A DNA stretch of 17,225 nucleotides from an uncultured Clostridia bacterium (GTDB lineage: Bacteria > Bacillota > Clostridia > Oscillospirales > Acutalibacteraceae): positions 1-17,225 of the forward strand of contig CALWVC010000006.1 in NCBI GenBank assembly GCA_944384865.1, read 5' to 3'. The notes under the pieces are model-generated. The model ran no database searches. It saw nothing but the letters and a program-made list of their open reading frames with translations, and was not told the DNA's origin. Within the stretch, counting starts at the first letter, position 1, and the number at the start of each line of letters is the position of its first letter. The position numbers and the translations under genes are program-made. Positions 6,793 to 14,110 of the stretch are shown here, piece after piece.

Positions 6793-6862
6793 TTAGAGAT
6801 ATACCTGTCCCCGGGCGTGGTCAAAGCCTTTTAAAGTTATGGCGCCGGTGTTTTATATCATC

Positions 6863-6897
6863 AAAGGGGTGGTTGTTAAAACACCGCCCTTTTTTTG
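6863..6897 (+). terminator. Orphan intrinsic terminator with an overlapping alternative hairpin
   Basis: AAAGGGGTGGT (6863-6873) pairs with ACCGCCCTTTT (6883-6893) through 11 positions including two G-T wobbles, followed by more T residues. No recognisable plus-strand gene lies between the cassette terminator at 6537 and this one. The upstream segment CGGTGTTTTA (6846-6855) can instead pair perfectly over 10 bp with TAAAACACCG (6877-6886), which would break the terminator stem, as in an attenuator. It may also be the tail of a gene lost when the island formed. Confidence 0.65.
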
Positions 6898-6946
6898 CGC
6901 TTTTACGCCGGTTCATCAATGGATAACGCGGTCATGCATAAATTTC

Positions 6947-6975
6947 TTGACACGGGCGGCGGTTTCAGCTACAAT
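6947..6975 (+). promoter_or_regulatory. Promoter of degV
   Basis: TTGACA (6947-6952) and TACAAT (6970-6975) are spaced by 17 nt. Initiation near 6982 gives an untranslated leader of about 165 nt before the DegV start at 7148. Confidence 0.82.
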
Positions 6976-6981
6976 AAAACA

Positions 6982-7130
6982 CGACTATGCGGTGCGTTTG
7001 TTTTTACCGTCTGATCAAGCGCCGAAAGACGCGTTGGCCGGTTGAGAAGCACATATGCCCGCGCAGCCCGGCAGCGTGCTGCCAGGCTAAAATCCGACGG
7101 CCCGGGGTTGCCCGGCAGCCGATCTGTTGT
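6982..7130 (+). promoter_or_regulatory. Structured leader of degV with a 10-nt direct repeat
   Basis: The leader contains GGCAG/CTGCC around 7070-7083 with a tight loop. A second compound hairpin at 7098-7121 pairs CGGC with GCCG and CGGG with CCCG around a GTTG loop. GCCCGGCAGC occurs twice (7066-7075 and 7110-7119), so GCTGCC (7078-7083) can pair with either copy and two alternative folds are possible. I do not recognise a known riboswitch class, and the ribosome binding site at 7131-7137 lies just outside the structure. Confidence 0.4.
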
Positions 7131-7147
7131 AAAGGAGACCATGATCC

Positions 7148-7975
7148 ATGGCAACCGTCATCATTACCGACAGCAGCAGCGATCTGACTATTGAAGAGGC
7201 GCGAAACCTGGGCGTGCATATGCTGCTGATGCGGATCAGTTTTGGGCATACCGAATATATTGATAAACAGACGATTGATAACGAGCAGTTTTATCAGATG
7301 CTGCAGACCAGCAGCGACCTGCCGCATACAGCGCAGATTTCGCCGGCGCAGTTTTTAGACACTTATCAGATGTATCCACAGGACGATATCATTGTTCTGC
7401 CGATTTCCTCCCGCCTGAGCGGCACCTATCAGTCCGCCGGGGTGGCAAAACAGATGAGCGGGCGGGAGAATATTTATGTGGTGGATTCGATGACGACGAT
7501 TGCGGGTCTGGCTTTGCTTGTGGAACAGGCCTGCGCACTGCGGGACGCCGGCGTGCCTGCCGCGCAGGCGGCGCGGCAACTGCAGGAGCTGGCCCAACGG
7601 GTGCGTATTTACGCCGACATCGGCACACTGAAATATCTGGTCAAGGGCGGCCGCCTGCCCAAGGTTGCAGGAATCGCCGGCGAGGCATTGGGCATTAAAC
7701 CGTTAATTTCAGTCAAAAACGGCATTATCAACAGCATTGGTAAAGCCCGGGGCATAGCCGCTGCGTCGCAGCTGGTGCGCAAAAAGGTAGAGGAGCAGGA
7801 ACAGATGGATCTGAGCCTGCCCGGCTGCTTTGCTTATACTGCAAGCCCGGAGAATGTTCCGGCGCTGCGGGCGCTGTTTCCCGAGTTTGCGGGCGCGCCG
7901 GAGCGGATGATCGGCAGCGTGGTCGGCACACATATCGGCCCCGGCGCTGCGGCCATCACCTTTTTTGCAAAATAG
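7148..7975 (+). CDS. DegV family protein (fatty-acid-binding, FakB-like)
   Basis: A 275-residue cytosolic lipid carrier. In this family the protein binds a fatty acid and presents it to the kinase FakA for phosphorylation ahead of phospholipid synthesis. Landmarks are IITDSSSDL near the N-terminus, the TAQISP segment (residues about 60-65, equivalent to the TSQPS fatty-acid headgroup site), the SRLSGTYQSA loop, VVDSMTTIAG, and the KGGRLPK motif near residue 166. A C-terminal domain ends with VGTHIGPGAAAITFF, the usual HxGPG signature. AAAGGAG at 7131-7137 is 10 nt before ATG 7148; another ATG at 7141 is out of frame. The gene has its own promoter, a structured leader and a strong terminator, so it is monocistronic. 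No FakA homologue is in the window. Confidence 0.95.
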   Translation: MATVIITDSSSDLTIEEARNLGVHMLLMRISFGHTEYIDKQTIDNEQFYQMLQTSSDLPHTAQISPAQFLDTYQMYPQDDIIVLPISSRLSGTYQSAGVAKQMSGRENIYVVDSMTTIAGLALLVEQACALRDAGVPAAQAARQLQELAQRVRIYADIGTLKYLVKGGRLPKVAGIAGEALGIKPLISVKNGIINSIGKARGIAAASQLVRKKVEEQEQMDLSLPGCFAYTASPENVPALRALFPEFAGAPERMIGSVVGTHIGPGAAAITFFAK

Positions 7976-8012
7976 CATTTGACAAAAGGCGTGCTGCAAT
8001 AGGGTAAAAACA

Positions 8013-8057
8013 ACAGGTCGTTACAATTGTTGGATTGTAACGACCTGTATTTTTTTT
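8013..8057 (+). terminator. Strong terminator of degV
   Basis: ACAGGTCGTTACAAT (8013-8027) pairs perfectly over 15 bp with ATTGTAACGACCTGT (8034-8048), with a 6-nt loop, followed by A and eight T residues. Confidence 0.95.
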
Positions 8058-8116
8058 AGAACGTCCGAGCGCTTGCTGTTTTAACCTGTGGGCTATGCCG
8101 CCGGATCTGCTGCGGG

Positions 8117-8510
8117 TTAAAAAGCGTATATTGAATTGTCAGCGATCGCAATGCCATCAATAGCATTCCGCAGAGACTCGGCGCTGTCTATGATTGCAGC
8201 AATAGCAGCCTGTGAAACTTTTTAAACCGTGTAATGCTCAACTTATTGTTTTTCTTTTTCCATCTTCCCACAATCCGCCCGCTTCACAAGAACGCGGGCA
8301 TAACGATGCCGGCAAGATGAAAGATTGCCCGGATATTTTTCATGTCAAGATAAAGGCTTTCTTTTTTCTCATATCCCAGCATCAACGGAGCAAAACCGAA
8401 AGAAAGATGTATTTGGAAATAGCCCGGTTATATGCTTTGCTGTTTTCGATATAAAATATGTTTTACCGTTCCGGTCGCCGGCCGTATCTTTTGGAATCGG
8501 GGTAAACATC
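8117..8510 (-). pseudogene. Decayed winged-helix DNA-binding/AlkZ-like glycosylase (HTH_42) 3' part
   Basis: Read on the minus strand, a broken but recognisable protein tail appears. In order: GKTYFI (about 8470), then after a shift KAYNRAISKYIFLS (8447-8397), another shift, LMLGYEKKESLYLDMKNIR, IFHLAGIVMPAFL, an in-frame TGA (8286-8284), then SGRIVGRWKKKNNKLSITRF. One more shift leads to QAAIAAIIDSAESLRNAIDG and a stop at 8119-8117. The order CIFL-GFD-LMLGYEK..LAGIV.PA.L..G..VG.WK is the C-terminal half of winged-helix AlkZ-like proteins (PF06224), which excise alkylated or crosslinked bases. At least three frameshifts and one stop make it non-functional. The N-terminal half is not recognisable; 8511-8702 shows nothing I can support. 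It lies between convergent degV and the nucleotidase gene. Confidence 0.7.
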
Positions 8511-8702
8511 AAAGACAGGCAATATGCTTTTTTGCCTGCACGACCTAATTACCCACGTTCATACAGATCCCGGATACCGCCGCCCTACCGATTAAACATC
8601 CGGCTTGGCGACAAACTGTTTTTAGCGCTTGGCACATATAAGCACCGGTTTTAACCGCCGCAAAAATGATATGTAACGTTGTCCAGCAATTCATATGCGA
8701 TT

Positions 8703-10604
8703 TTAGCGCCGGTTGCATGTGTTCGTGCGGCGATCATTCGCAAGGTGCCGCCGTCTGCATGCCAGCAGCGCCGCCCCGGCGCACAGCGTCAGCGGGATAG
8801 CCGCGCTTGCCGCTACAGGCAGACTGCCCGTATCCGGCGTATGGGGCGTCTGCCCGCCGTCAGTATCCGGCGTAACAGTGGATGGAACAGTTTCTGCCGC
8901 CGTGGTCGTCTGTGTTTGGCCGGTGGTATCCGGCTGCGTCGGCGGCGTTGTCTGCGCCGTCAGGCATGGCGTCTGGATGATCGGATCCATCACCTGTGGG
9001 TCTGCCTGTACAAACAGTTTCAGCGCCTGCTCGCAGGTGCCATATTCATATAGGGTGGGCGCATTTGCAATCTCCGGATAATTATCCGAAGAGGCTACAT
9101 AGTTGTTGGTCGCAAACGAGTAGTTTTTCTCCGGATCCAGCGGGTCGCCGCCAACCGAGACTGACAATACCCGCTGCCCGGCCGGCGCCGCCGGGTCGTA
9201 AACCACCGACAGGCCGCCAAATTGCAGATAGCTGCCGCTGTTATCCGGCCAACTGTAGGCATAAGGATCCTCGCCGTTCTCTACCGCCTGTTTTTGCAGG
9301 GTATAGATGGTGTCACACTGTATGCCGATCTCAATAGAGGTTTCAAGCACCTTCAGCAACTGTGCGCCGGTGAGCTGCTTGACTACGATATAGTTGCCAT
9401 AGGGCGATATCCCGATCAGATCCTGATAACACACCTGCCCGCCCGGCAGCGCCGCCCGAATGCCGCCGGCGTTTTCCGCCGCGACGTCGGCGCCGGTCTG
9501 GTAAAGATAAGCGCCGGTAACAAACCGGCCCAGCGGTCGTTCCGCCGTTCGGATCTCCTCCCAGCTATAAGGCAGCGTTTCACGATTTTGCCCGATGGGT
9601 TGCGATAAAATCGGCTGTTGCTGCGCTTCCAGATCAGCGATCAGCGCGGCAGTCTGCGCATCCGGCGCATATTCGGCCTGGGCTTGCGATGCTGAAATGA
9701 CCTCGCCAAAGACCGTTACCTGCCCGTTTTCCACCTGCAGCGTCAGCCGTCCGATGTTGGCAAAGTAATAACCCGACTGTGCAATGTAGATCGGCCGCCC
9801 GTCCGCACCGGATACGGTAAAATCATAAATCTGATGCTCATGGCCGGTGACCAGCGCGTCTACGCCCGAAAGCTGTGCGGCAAAAGCGCCCGGGTCGGTG
9901 TGGTGGGTTAAGCATAATACGACGTCGCAGCCTGCGTCGCGCAGTGCGGCCGCGGTGTGGTTTGCCGCCGCTATATCGTCTGTGAAGGTGATGCCCTCCA
10001 TGTTTTGCGGTGCGGTAGAACGATACAACGCGGGATCGCTGACGCCAAACACGCCTATTTTCAGCGTGCCCACCTGTTTGATAATCGCATCCTGCAAAAG
10101 CAGGCTGCCGTCTTGTGTGACAACATTCGCCGCCAACATCGGCAGGTCATAGGTTTGCCCCAGTGTTTTCAGTGCGGCATTACCATAGCTCCAGTCGTGG
10201 TTGCCCGGCGTCATCGCGTCATATTGCAGGCTCTGCATCAGTGCGGCGATGGACGCACCGCCAGATACCGTAGCAAACGACTGCCCGTGCAGCGTGTCGC
10301 CTGCGTCCAGCAGCAGGTCGGCCTGCTGCGCGTACTGTGCCAGCAGCTCAAAGCCCACGGTAGACGCTGTGCCGCTGGAAGACAGTATCTGTTTGTAGTA
10401 ACCGTGAATATCGTTTGTATAAACCACAGTTACCGTTTGCGCCGTATCTGCCGCGGCGGGGAACGCACAGATACAGCACAGCATCAAAATTGAGACAATC
10501 CCCGCGAGTATTCGTTTTTTCAGTACAAGATCAGATCCTTTCCTTAAAAAATGACGGTATATAGCAGCAAAACGCAGGCAAGCGGGGAAATCGCCGGTCT
10601 GCAA
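8703..10604 (-). CDS. Secreted 5'-nucleotidase/2',3'-cyclic phosphodiesterase (UshA/YfkN-like), wall-anchored
   Basis: An extracellular enzyme releasing phosphate from nucleotides. A signal peptide (KKRILAG then a hydrophobic run ending FPAAADT) precedes the calcineurin-like domain with YTNDIHG (D65/H67 of the 633-codon frame), DAGDTLHGQ, GNHDWSYG and TGHEHQIYD, which are the two-metal ligands. The 5'-nucleotidase C-terminal substrate domain follows, with SWEEIR and GGIRAALPGG segments. A Thr/Pro-rich linker then leads to PDTGS, a hydrophobic stretch and CRRRHL, which resembles a sortase signal. The start is uncertain: the frame's first candidate is TTG 10604, 5 nt after the GH9 stop, but the signal peptide begins at CTG 10523 behind AAGGAAAGGA (10546-10537 region), with no ATG available. 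It is probably cotranscribed with the GH9 gene. No terminator is obvious downstream. Confidence 0.9.
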   Translation of the reverse strand: MQTGDFPACLRFAAIYRHFLRKGSDLVLKKRILAGIVSILMLCCICAFPAAADTAQTVTVVYTNDIHGYYKQILSSSGTASTVGFELLAQYAQQADLLLDAGDTLHGQSFATVSGGASIAALMQSLQYDAMTPGNHDWSYGNAALKTLGQTYDLPMLAANVVTQDGSLLLQDAIIKQVGTLKIGVFGVSDPALYRSTAPQNMEGITFTDDIAAANHTAAALRDAGCDVVLCLTHHTDPGAFAAQLSGVDALVTGHEHQIYDFTVSGADGRPIYIAQSGYYFANIGRLTLQVENGQVTVFGEVISASQAQAEYAPDAQTAALIADLEAQQQPILSQPIGQNRETLPYSWEEIRTAERPLGRFVTGAYLYQTGADVAAENAGGIRAALPGGQVCYQDLIGISPYGNYIVVKQLTGAQLLKVLETSIEIGIQCDTIYTLQKQAVENGEDPYAYSWPDNSGSYLQFGGLSVVYDPAAPAGQRVLSVSVGGDPLDPEKNYSFATNNYVASSDNYPEIANAPTLYEYGTCEQALKLFVQADPQVMDPIIQTPCLTAQTTPPTQPDTTGQTQTTTAAETVPSTVTPDTDGGQTPHTPDTGSLPVAASAAIPLTLCAGAALLACRRRHLANDRRTNTCNRR

Positions 10605-10609
10605 CGGAT

Positions 10610-12247
10610 TTATGCTTCAAACTTGTTGGTCAGATAGCCCAAAACGAAGGCGGCTGACGTATTCCAGTAAATGGTGATCTCATTGGTAGTATAGCTCCAC
10701 TCGTTGTCGATAAAGCAGGCCGCCGGGGGTTTGCCCTCCGCGTCCCAGGGGCGCTGCTCGGCGTTGGGCCCGCCGGAAACAAAGCCCGGAATCGGCTCGT
10801 CGATGCCGTCGGTCTGGCAGGGCCGGTGGTGCGGGTTGCGTACGCTGTCGGTTCCAAAGCCGGTGATATAGCATTTTGACAAGATGTTGCAGCCCAAAAT
10901 ATAGTCGATGCCAAAGCGAATACAGTCGTCGAATTCGCCGGTATTTAAAAGCACCGCCGCAGAAACTGCGTTGCCCAGCAGATTGGTCAGTGCTGCGTTG
11001 CTGCCCCAGTAATAGCCGTCGGCGGGCAGCGCCACCCTATAGCCGTCTTTTTCAGATGTGGCTTTGGCCTGTTGCGCGCCGGCGGTAATGTCGGCGAGCA
11101 CCTTCTGCCGCAGCGCAGGATCGGCATGTTCATACAGACAGTAACACAGCGAACCGTGGCCGCCCTGATTATAGGCGCCGAAATCGGTTTTGGAAAAGTC
11201 CTGCTCATAATAATGGGCAAAGCGCTGCTCATAAAACGGGTCGCCGGTGGCGCGTAGCAGCTCCGCCGACGCCCAATACAACTCGTCAAACGCACACGCA
11301 TCGCCATATACGCCGCCGCCGCAGGGCGCGGTCGACACGGTGCCGATATCCACCGGAATATCGTCCAGATGGGCCTCGGCAAAGGCAAACGCCGCTTTTG
11401 CAGCGTGCAGACACCGGTCGGCAAACGCTGCGTCAAACGCCCGGTAGATCCGGGAGGCCGCCGCCGTCGCCGCCGCGAACCCGGCGGTCGCCTGCAGCGA
11501 TATGGGCGCGGCAAACAGCTCAAAATCATCGTCTTCCGGCATACAGTGGGGCGGCGCAAACTCGGTAGAACACAGCTTGTGATAAACCCCGCCGGACGGC
11601 GCCTGCATTTTCAGCATCCATTCCAGCTCGTAGCGGGCCTCGCTCAAAAGATCCGGCACACCGCTGCCGGTTTCGGGAATGTTCAGATCGTCGCAGACCG
11701 CTTTGGGGAACAGCTCATACATATACAGCAGATTGAATATACACTGGTTGGCGGGGGTGATATACCGGCCAAAATCGCCGGCGTCATGCCAGCCGCCGGT
11801 AATGTCAGGCAGCTGTTCGGTACAGTCCGGCGCGACCTTCGCCGTCTTCTGGGTGTGGCAGCAGGCGTGGGTGAACTGCCCCGCATATTCGGGCAGCAGC
11901 GCGCAGCCGCAGCGCTGAAAATACAGCGCCTTGACCACCGCGTTTTGCAGCGGGCGGTACAACGGCTCTCCGATCATAAACGGATAGGAGCGGCCGTTTT
12001 GATTTTGCACATAATATTGCCCCGGTGCGGTCACTGTGGAAAAGTCAAACCGATAGACGTCGAGATCGTTGGTATGGTCATGCACCTGTTCGGCTTCGGT
12101 GCTGTATACCGTTTCACCGGATTTGGCGTCGATCAGCTGACAGGTTCCGCCTACATCTTTTGCGACGGCGTATTTATGGCTTTCAGGCCGGTATCCAATC
12201 TGGTTGACCGCGATGGCGGCGTTGTATCCGGGCTGTTCCTGTGGCAT
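10610..12247 (-). CDS. Glycoside hydrolase family 9 enzyme, apparently intracellular
   Basis: A 545-residue glycosidase. Residues 10-95 form the Ig-like CelD_N domain (AIAVNQIGYRPESHKYAV is its hallmark), followed by the (alpha/alpha)6-barrel GH9 domain. The catalytic Asp pair is visible in GGWHDAGDFGRYITP (D155/D158). The late motif with PHHRP and the acid/base Glu in TTNEITIYWN (E523) are also present. No signal peptide, dockerin or carbohydrate-binding module is seen, so it probably acts in the cytoplasm on imported oligosaccharides. Cellodextrins, or amino-sugar oligomers as in some bacterial GH9 glucosaminidases, are both possible. ATG 12247 with AAGGGGG 8 nt upstream is preferred over a TTG at 12265. 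It leads an operon with the 5'-nucleotidase and has its own promoter. Confidence 0.93.
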   Translation of the reverse strand: MPQEQPGYNAAIAVNQIGYRPESHKYAVAKDVGGTCQLIDAKSGETVYSTEAEQVHDHTNDLDVYRFDFSTVTAPGQYYVQNQNGRSYPFMIGEPLYRPLQNAVVKALYFQRCGCALLPEYAGQFTHACCHTQKTAKVAPDCTEQLPDITGGWHDAGDFGRYITPANQCIFNLLYMYELFPKAVCDDLNIPETGSGVPDLLSEARYELEWMLKMQAPSGGVYHKLCSTEFAPPHCMPEDDDFELFAAPISLQATAGFAAATAAASRIYRAFDAAFADRCLHAAKAAFAFAEAHLDDIPVDIGTVSTAPCGGGVYGDACAFDELYWASAELLRATGDPFYEQRFAHYYEQDFSKTDFGAYNQGGHGSLCYCLYEHADPALRQKVLADITAGAQQAKATSEKDGYRVALPADGYYWGSNAALTNLLGNAVSAAVLLNTGEFDDCIRFGIDYILGCNILSKCYITGFGTDSVRNPHHRPCQTDGIDEPIPGFVSGGPNAEQRPWDAEGKPPAACFIDNEWSYTTNEITIYWNTSAAFVLGYLTNKFEA

Positions 12248-12285
12248 GGATGATGCCCCCTTCAATAAAAGTTTTGGTTGGCTTG

Positions 12286-12314
12286 ATTATAACAGACCCG
12301 CCCGACGAATGCAA
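12286..12314 (-). promoter_or_regulatory. Promoter of the GH9/5'-nucleotidase operon
   Basis: On the minus strand, TTGCAT (12314-12309) and TATAAT (12291-12286) are separated by 17 nt. Initiation near 12279 leaves a leader of about 30 nt to ATG 12247. The remaining part of the 285-nt gap back to the carboxypeptidase terminator shows nothing I can support. Confidence 0.78.
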
Positions 12315-12421
12315 CCCCGCCGCAGGGTATTTTTCAAAGGTTCGGCCGGCTGGCAGGTTGCGCGTGGGCTGTGCCGGACCAGGGGGACAATCGCAGTAAA
12401 GCGCCTGCTATAGAACACATT

Positions 12422-12450
12422 AAAAAGCCGGCGGAAAAATTCCGCCGGCT
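12422..12450 (-). terminator. Terminator of the carboxypeptidase gene
   Basis: On the minus strand, AGCCGGCGGAA pairs with TTCCGCCGGCT around a short T-rich loop and is followed by TTTTA. It sits about 105 nt beyond the stop of the upstream gene at 12556. Confidence 0.9.
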
Positions 12451-12555
12451 GGGAGAGATGAACCGTTGTATATCATGCTGCTGCGCCGTGGCGCTGCCGC
12501 GCGTTATGTACCGCGGCGCACAGACCGTCACAGGCGGGCAAACTGTTTGCAAGGC

Positions 12556-13881
12556 CTATATTTTACGGATTTTACGCACTTTTTTATATTGCGCGCGTTT
12601 CTTTTTATTGTGAATGATATTGAGAATGATCAGCAGCACCAGCAATACCGCCAGCGCGCCGATAAATAGCTTGAACCAGATCGAGCCGGAAATGGTGGTA
12701 AAGATCTTGGCAATCAACAGCAGTTCGCTGCGCTGGGCGTCAACGCCCGCTACCAGATTGACGCTGCCCACCTCTTCGCCGGCAACGACGATGCGGGCAT
12801 AGCCGATGATCTCGCCTTTTTCTACCGGGGCGGACACTGTGCTTTCGCTGAGCACCGTATCATAGATAATACTCGAATCATCTACATCCTGCGGGACAAT
12901 CGCATAAATTTCCTTTTCCGGATACAGCTGTAAATAATCGGTGTCCCAGTTCAGCTCCAGCGGTACCTCCGCCACCGGCTCGTTGACGTTGGTGACCTTG
13001 CGGTGTTCAAAGGTGTTAAACGCCCATTTATACAGATTTTCAGTGTCTTTAAATTCGATCCGGTCGGCCTCATTGTCCCGATCCTCGGCGCCCAGCAGTA
13101 CACAGATATAGTTATATCCGTCTCTGGAAGCGGTGGAGATCAGACACCGCCCGGCTTTACTGGTATAACCGGTTTTCATACCGCGGACATATTCATAATA
13201 ACAGGGAGATCCCGCCGATTGCATCAGATTGGTGGTCACCATCAGACGCTCGTCTGATTGATCGGTGGCGGGAATCTGTACCCGGCTCATCGAGCAGATG
13301 TCCATCAACACCGGCTGCTCATATACATACAGCGCCAGTTTATACAGATCAGACACGGTGGAATAATGGTTATCATCGTGCAGCCCATGGGGATTTTCAA
13401 AATGGGTGTTTTGCATGCCCAGTGCTTCGGCTTTTTGATTCATCATCTCAACAAACTGTGCAATGCTGCCGCCGCCGATGTAATCGGCCAGGGTATTGGC
13501 GGCGTCGGCCGCCGAACTGACCAGCAGCATCTCCAGCAGGGAACGCACCGAAATATGCTCGCCCGCAAGCAGGCCGCCGATAGTGCTGCCGGTGCCGGAA
13601 AGCAGCTCGATGCAATAACCGGGAACTTCAATTTCCACATCGATGTCCGGGCAATTGTCCATGACCACCGCCGCGGTCATCAGCTTGGTCAGCGAAGCGG
13701 GATACCGCCGTTCATCCACGTTTTTTTGATACAGGATGCTGCCGGTATCCAGACTGGCAAACAACACAGCCTGTGATTCTATTTCAAAGCCGGTGATGTT
13801 ATAGGCGCTGGCCGTCACAGCGGGAAACGCCGCGGTCAAAATCAGCACCGCTATAAACATGCAAAATGCTTTCAACTTCAT
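12556..13881 (-). CDS. dacF: D-alanyl-D-alanine carboxypeptidase (DacF/PBP5 type, peptidase S11)
   Basis: A 441-residue membrane-anchored enzyme that trims the terminal D-Ala from peptidoglycan stem peptides. A signal peptide (residues 1-26, ending VTASA) precedes the S11 domain. The active-site SLTK motif is at S63-K66 and the KTG motif is at K236-G238 (GMKTGYTSKAG). The second motif, normally SxN, reads SAA at 123-125 in VSSAADAAN, so the usual Asn is absent; related clostridial enzymes vary here, but it deserves a check. A C-terminal beta domain follows (about 275-370), then a membrane helix (about 395-420) and a strongly basic tail (KKKRAQYKKVRKIRK), replacing the amphipathic anchor helix of classical PBP5. 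AGGAGG lies 13 nt before the ATG. It is divergent from the metallophosphoesterase gene. Confidence 0.93.
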   Translation of the reverse strand: MKLKAFCMFIAVLILTAAFPAVTASAYNITGFEIESQAVLFASLDTGSILYQKNVDERRYPASLTKLMTAAVVMDNCPDIDVEIEVPGYCIELLSGTGSTIGGLLAGEHISVRSLLEMLLVSSAADAANTLADYIGGGSIAQFVEMMNQKAEALGMQNTHFENPHGLHDDNHYSTVSDLYKLALYVYEQPVLMDICSMSRVQIPATDQSDERLMVTTNLMQSAGSPCYYEYVRGMKTGYTSKAGRCLISTASRDGYNYICVLLGAEDRDNEADRIEFKDTENLYKWAFNTFEHRKVTNVNEPVAEVPLELNWDTDYLQLYPEKEIYAIVPQDVDDSSIIYDTVLSESTVSAPVEKGEIIGYARIVVAGEEVGSVNLVAGVDAQRSELLLIAKIFTTISGSIWFKLFIGALAVLLVLLIILNIIHNKKKRAQYKKVRKIRKI

Positions 13882-13996
13882 ATATTCTGAAAATCCTCCT
13901 GCTTTTGGTGATAAAACAGTAGAAAAAAACAGCTTTTTCGGCTATAATACCAATAAGAGCCTGCGGGATTACTCCAAAAGCGGCTCTCAGGATCAT

Positions 13997-14023
13997 GTAA
14001 ATACTGTTTACTATCAGTATAAC
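13997..14023. promoter_or_regulatory. Overlapping inverted repeats at a possible -10 box
   Basis: In the 229-nt divergent region between dacF and the metallophosphoesterase gene, GTAAA-TACTG-TTTAC (13997-14011) overlaps ATACTG (14001-14006) and CAGTAT (14015-14020). The last arm runs into TATAAC (14018-14023), a plausible plus-strand -10 box, though no good -35 box is at the correct distance. This could be an operator; it may equally be chance in AT-rich DNA. Confidence 0.3.
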
Positions 14024-14110
14024 ATATTCTTAAAATTTTTAAAGCCCAATTTGCAGAAATTTTGCAGGAATATTTTCACAGATCCGGGCGGCGGAAAGGA
14101 CAGCGGACAT

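Noticed and set aside
5245..6800. Integrative element with tRNA-Ser as attachment site
   Set aside because: No integrase gene is present and the tRNA 3' end is not duplicated at the right edge of the AT-rich block.
8212..8654. Plus-strand ORFs of 80 and 109 codons in the degV-nucleotidase gap
   Set aside because: They have no ribosome binding site and no recognisable sequence, and they lie antisense to the AlkZ-like remnant.
11369..12253. 294-codon plus-strand ORF opposite the GH9 gene
   Set aside because: It is a mirror frame of a GC-rich gene with clear GH9 motifs; it has no recognisable domain and is Arg-rich in the manner of shadow ORFs.
13859..14110. In-frame N-terminal extension of the metallophosphoesterase
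   Set aside because: The extension overlaps the start of dacF and the divergent control region, has no family similarity, and a good ribosome binding site precedes ATG 14111.
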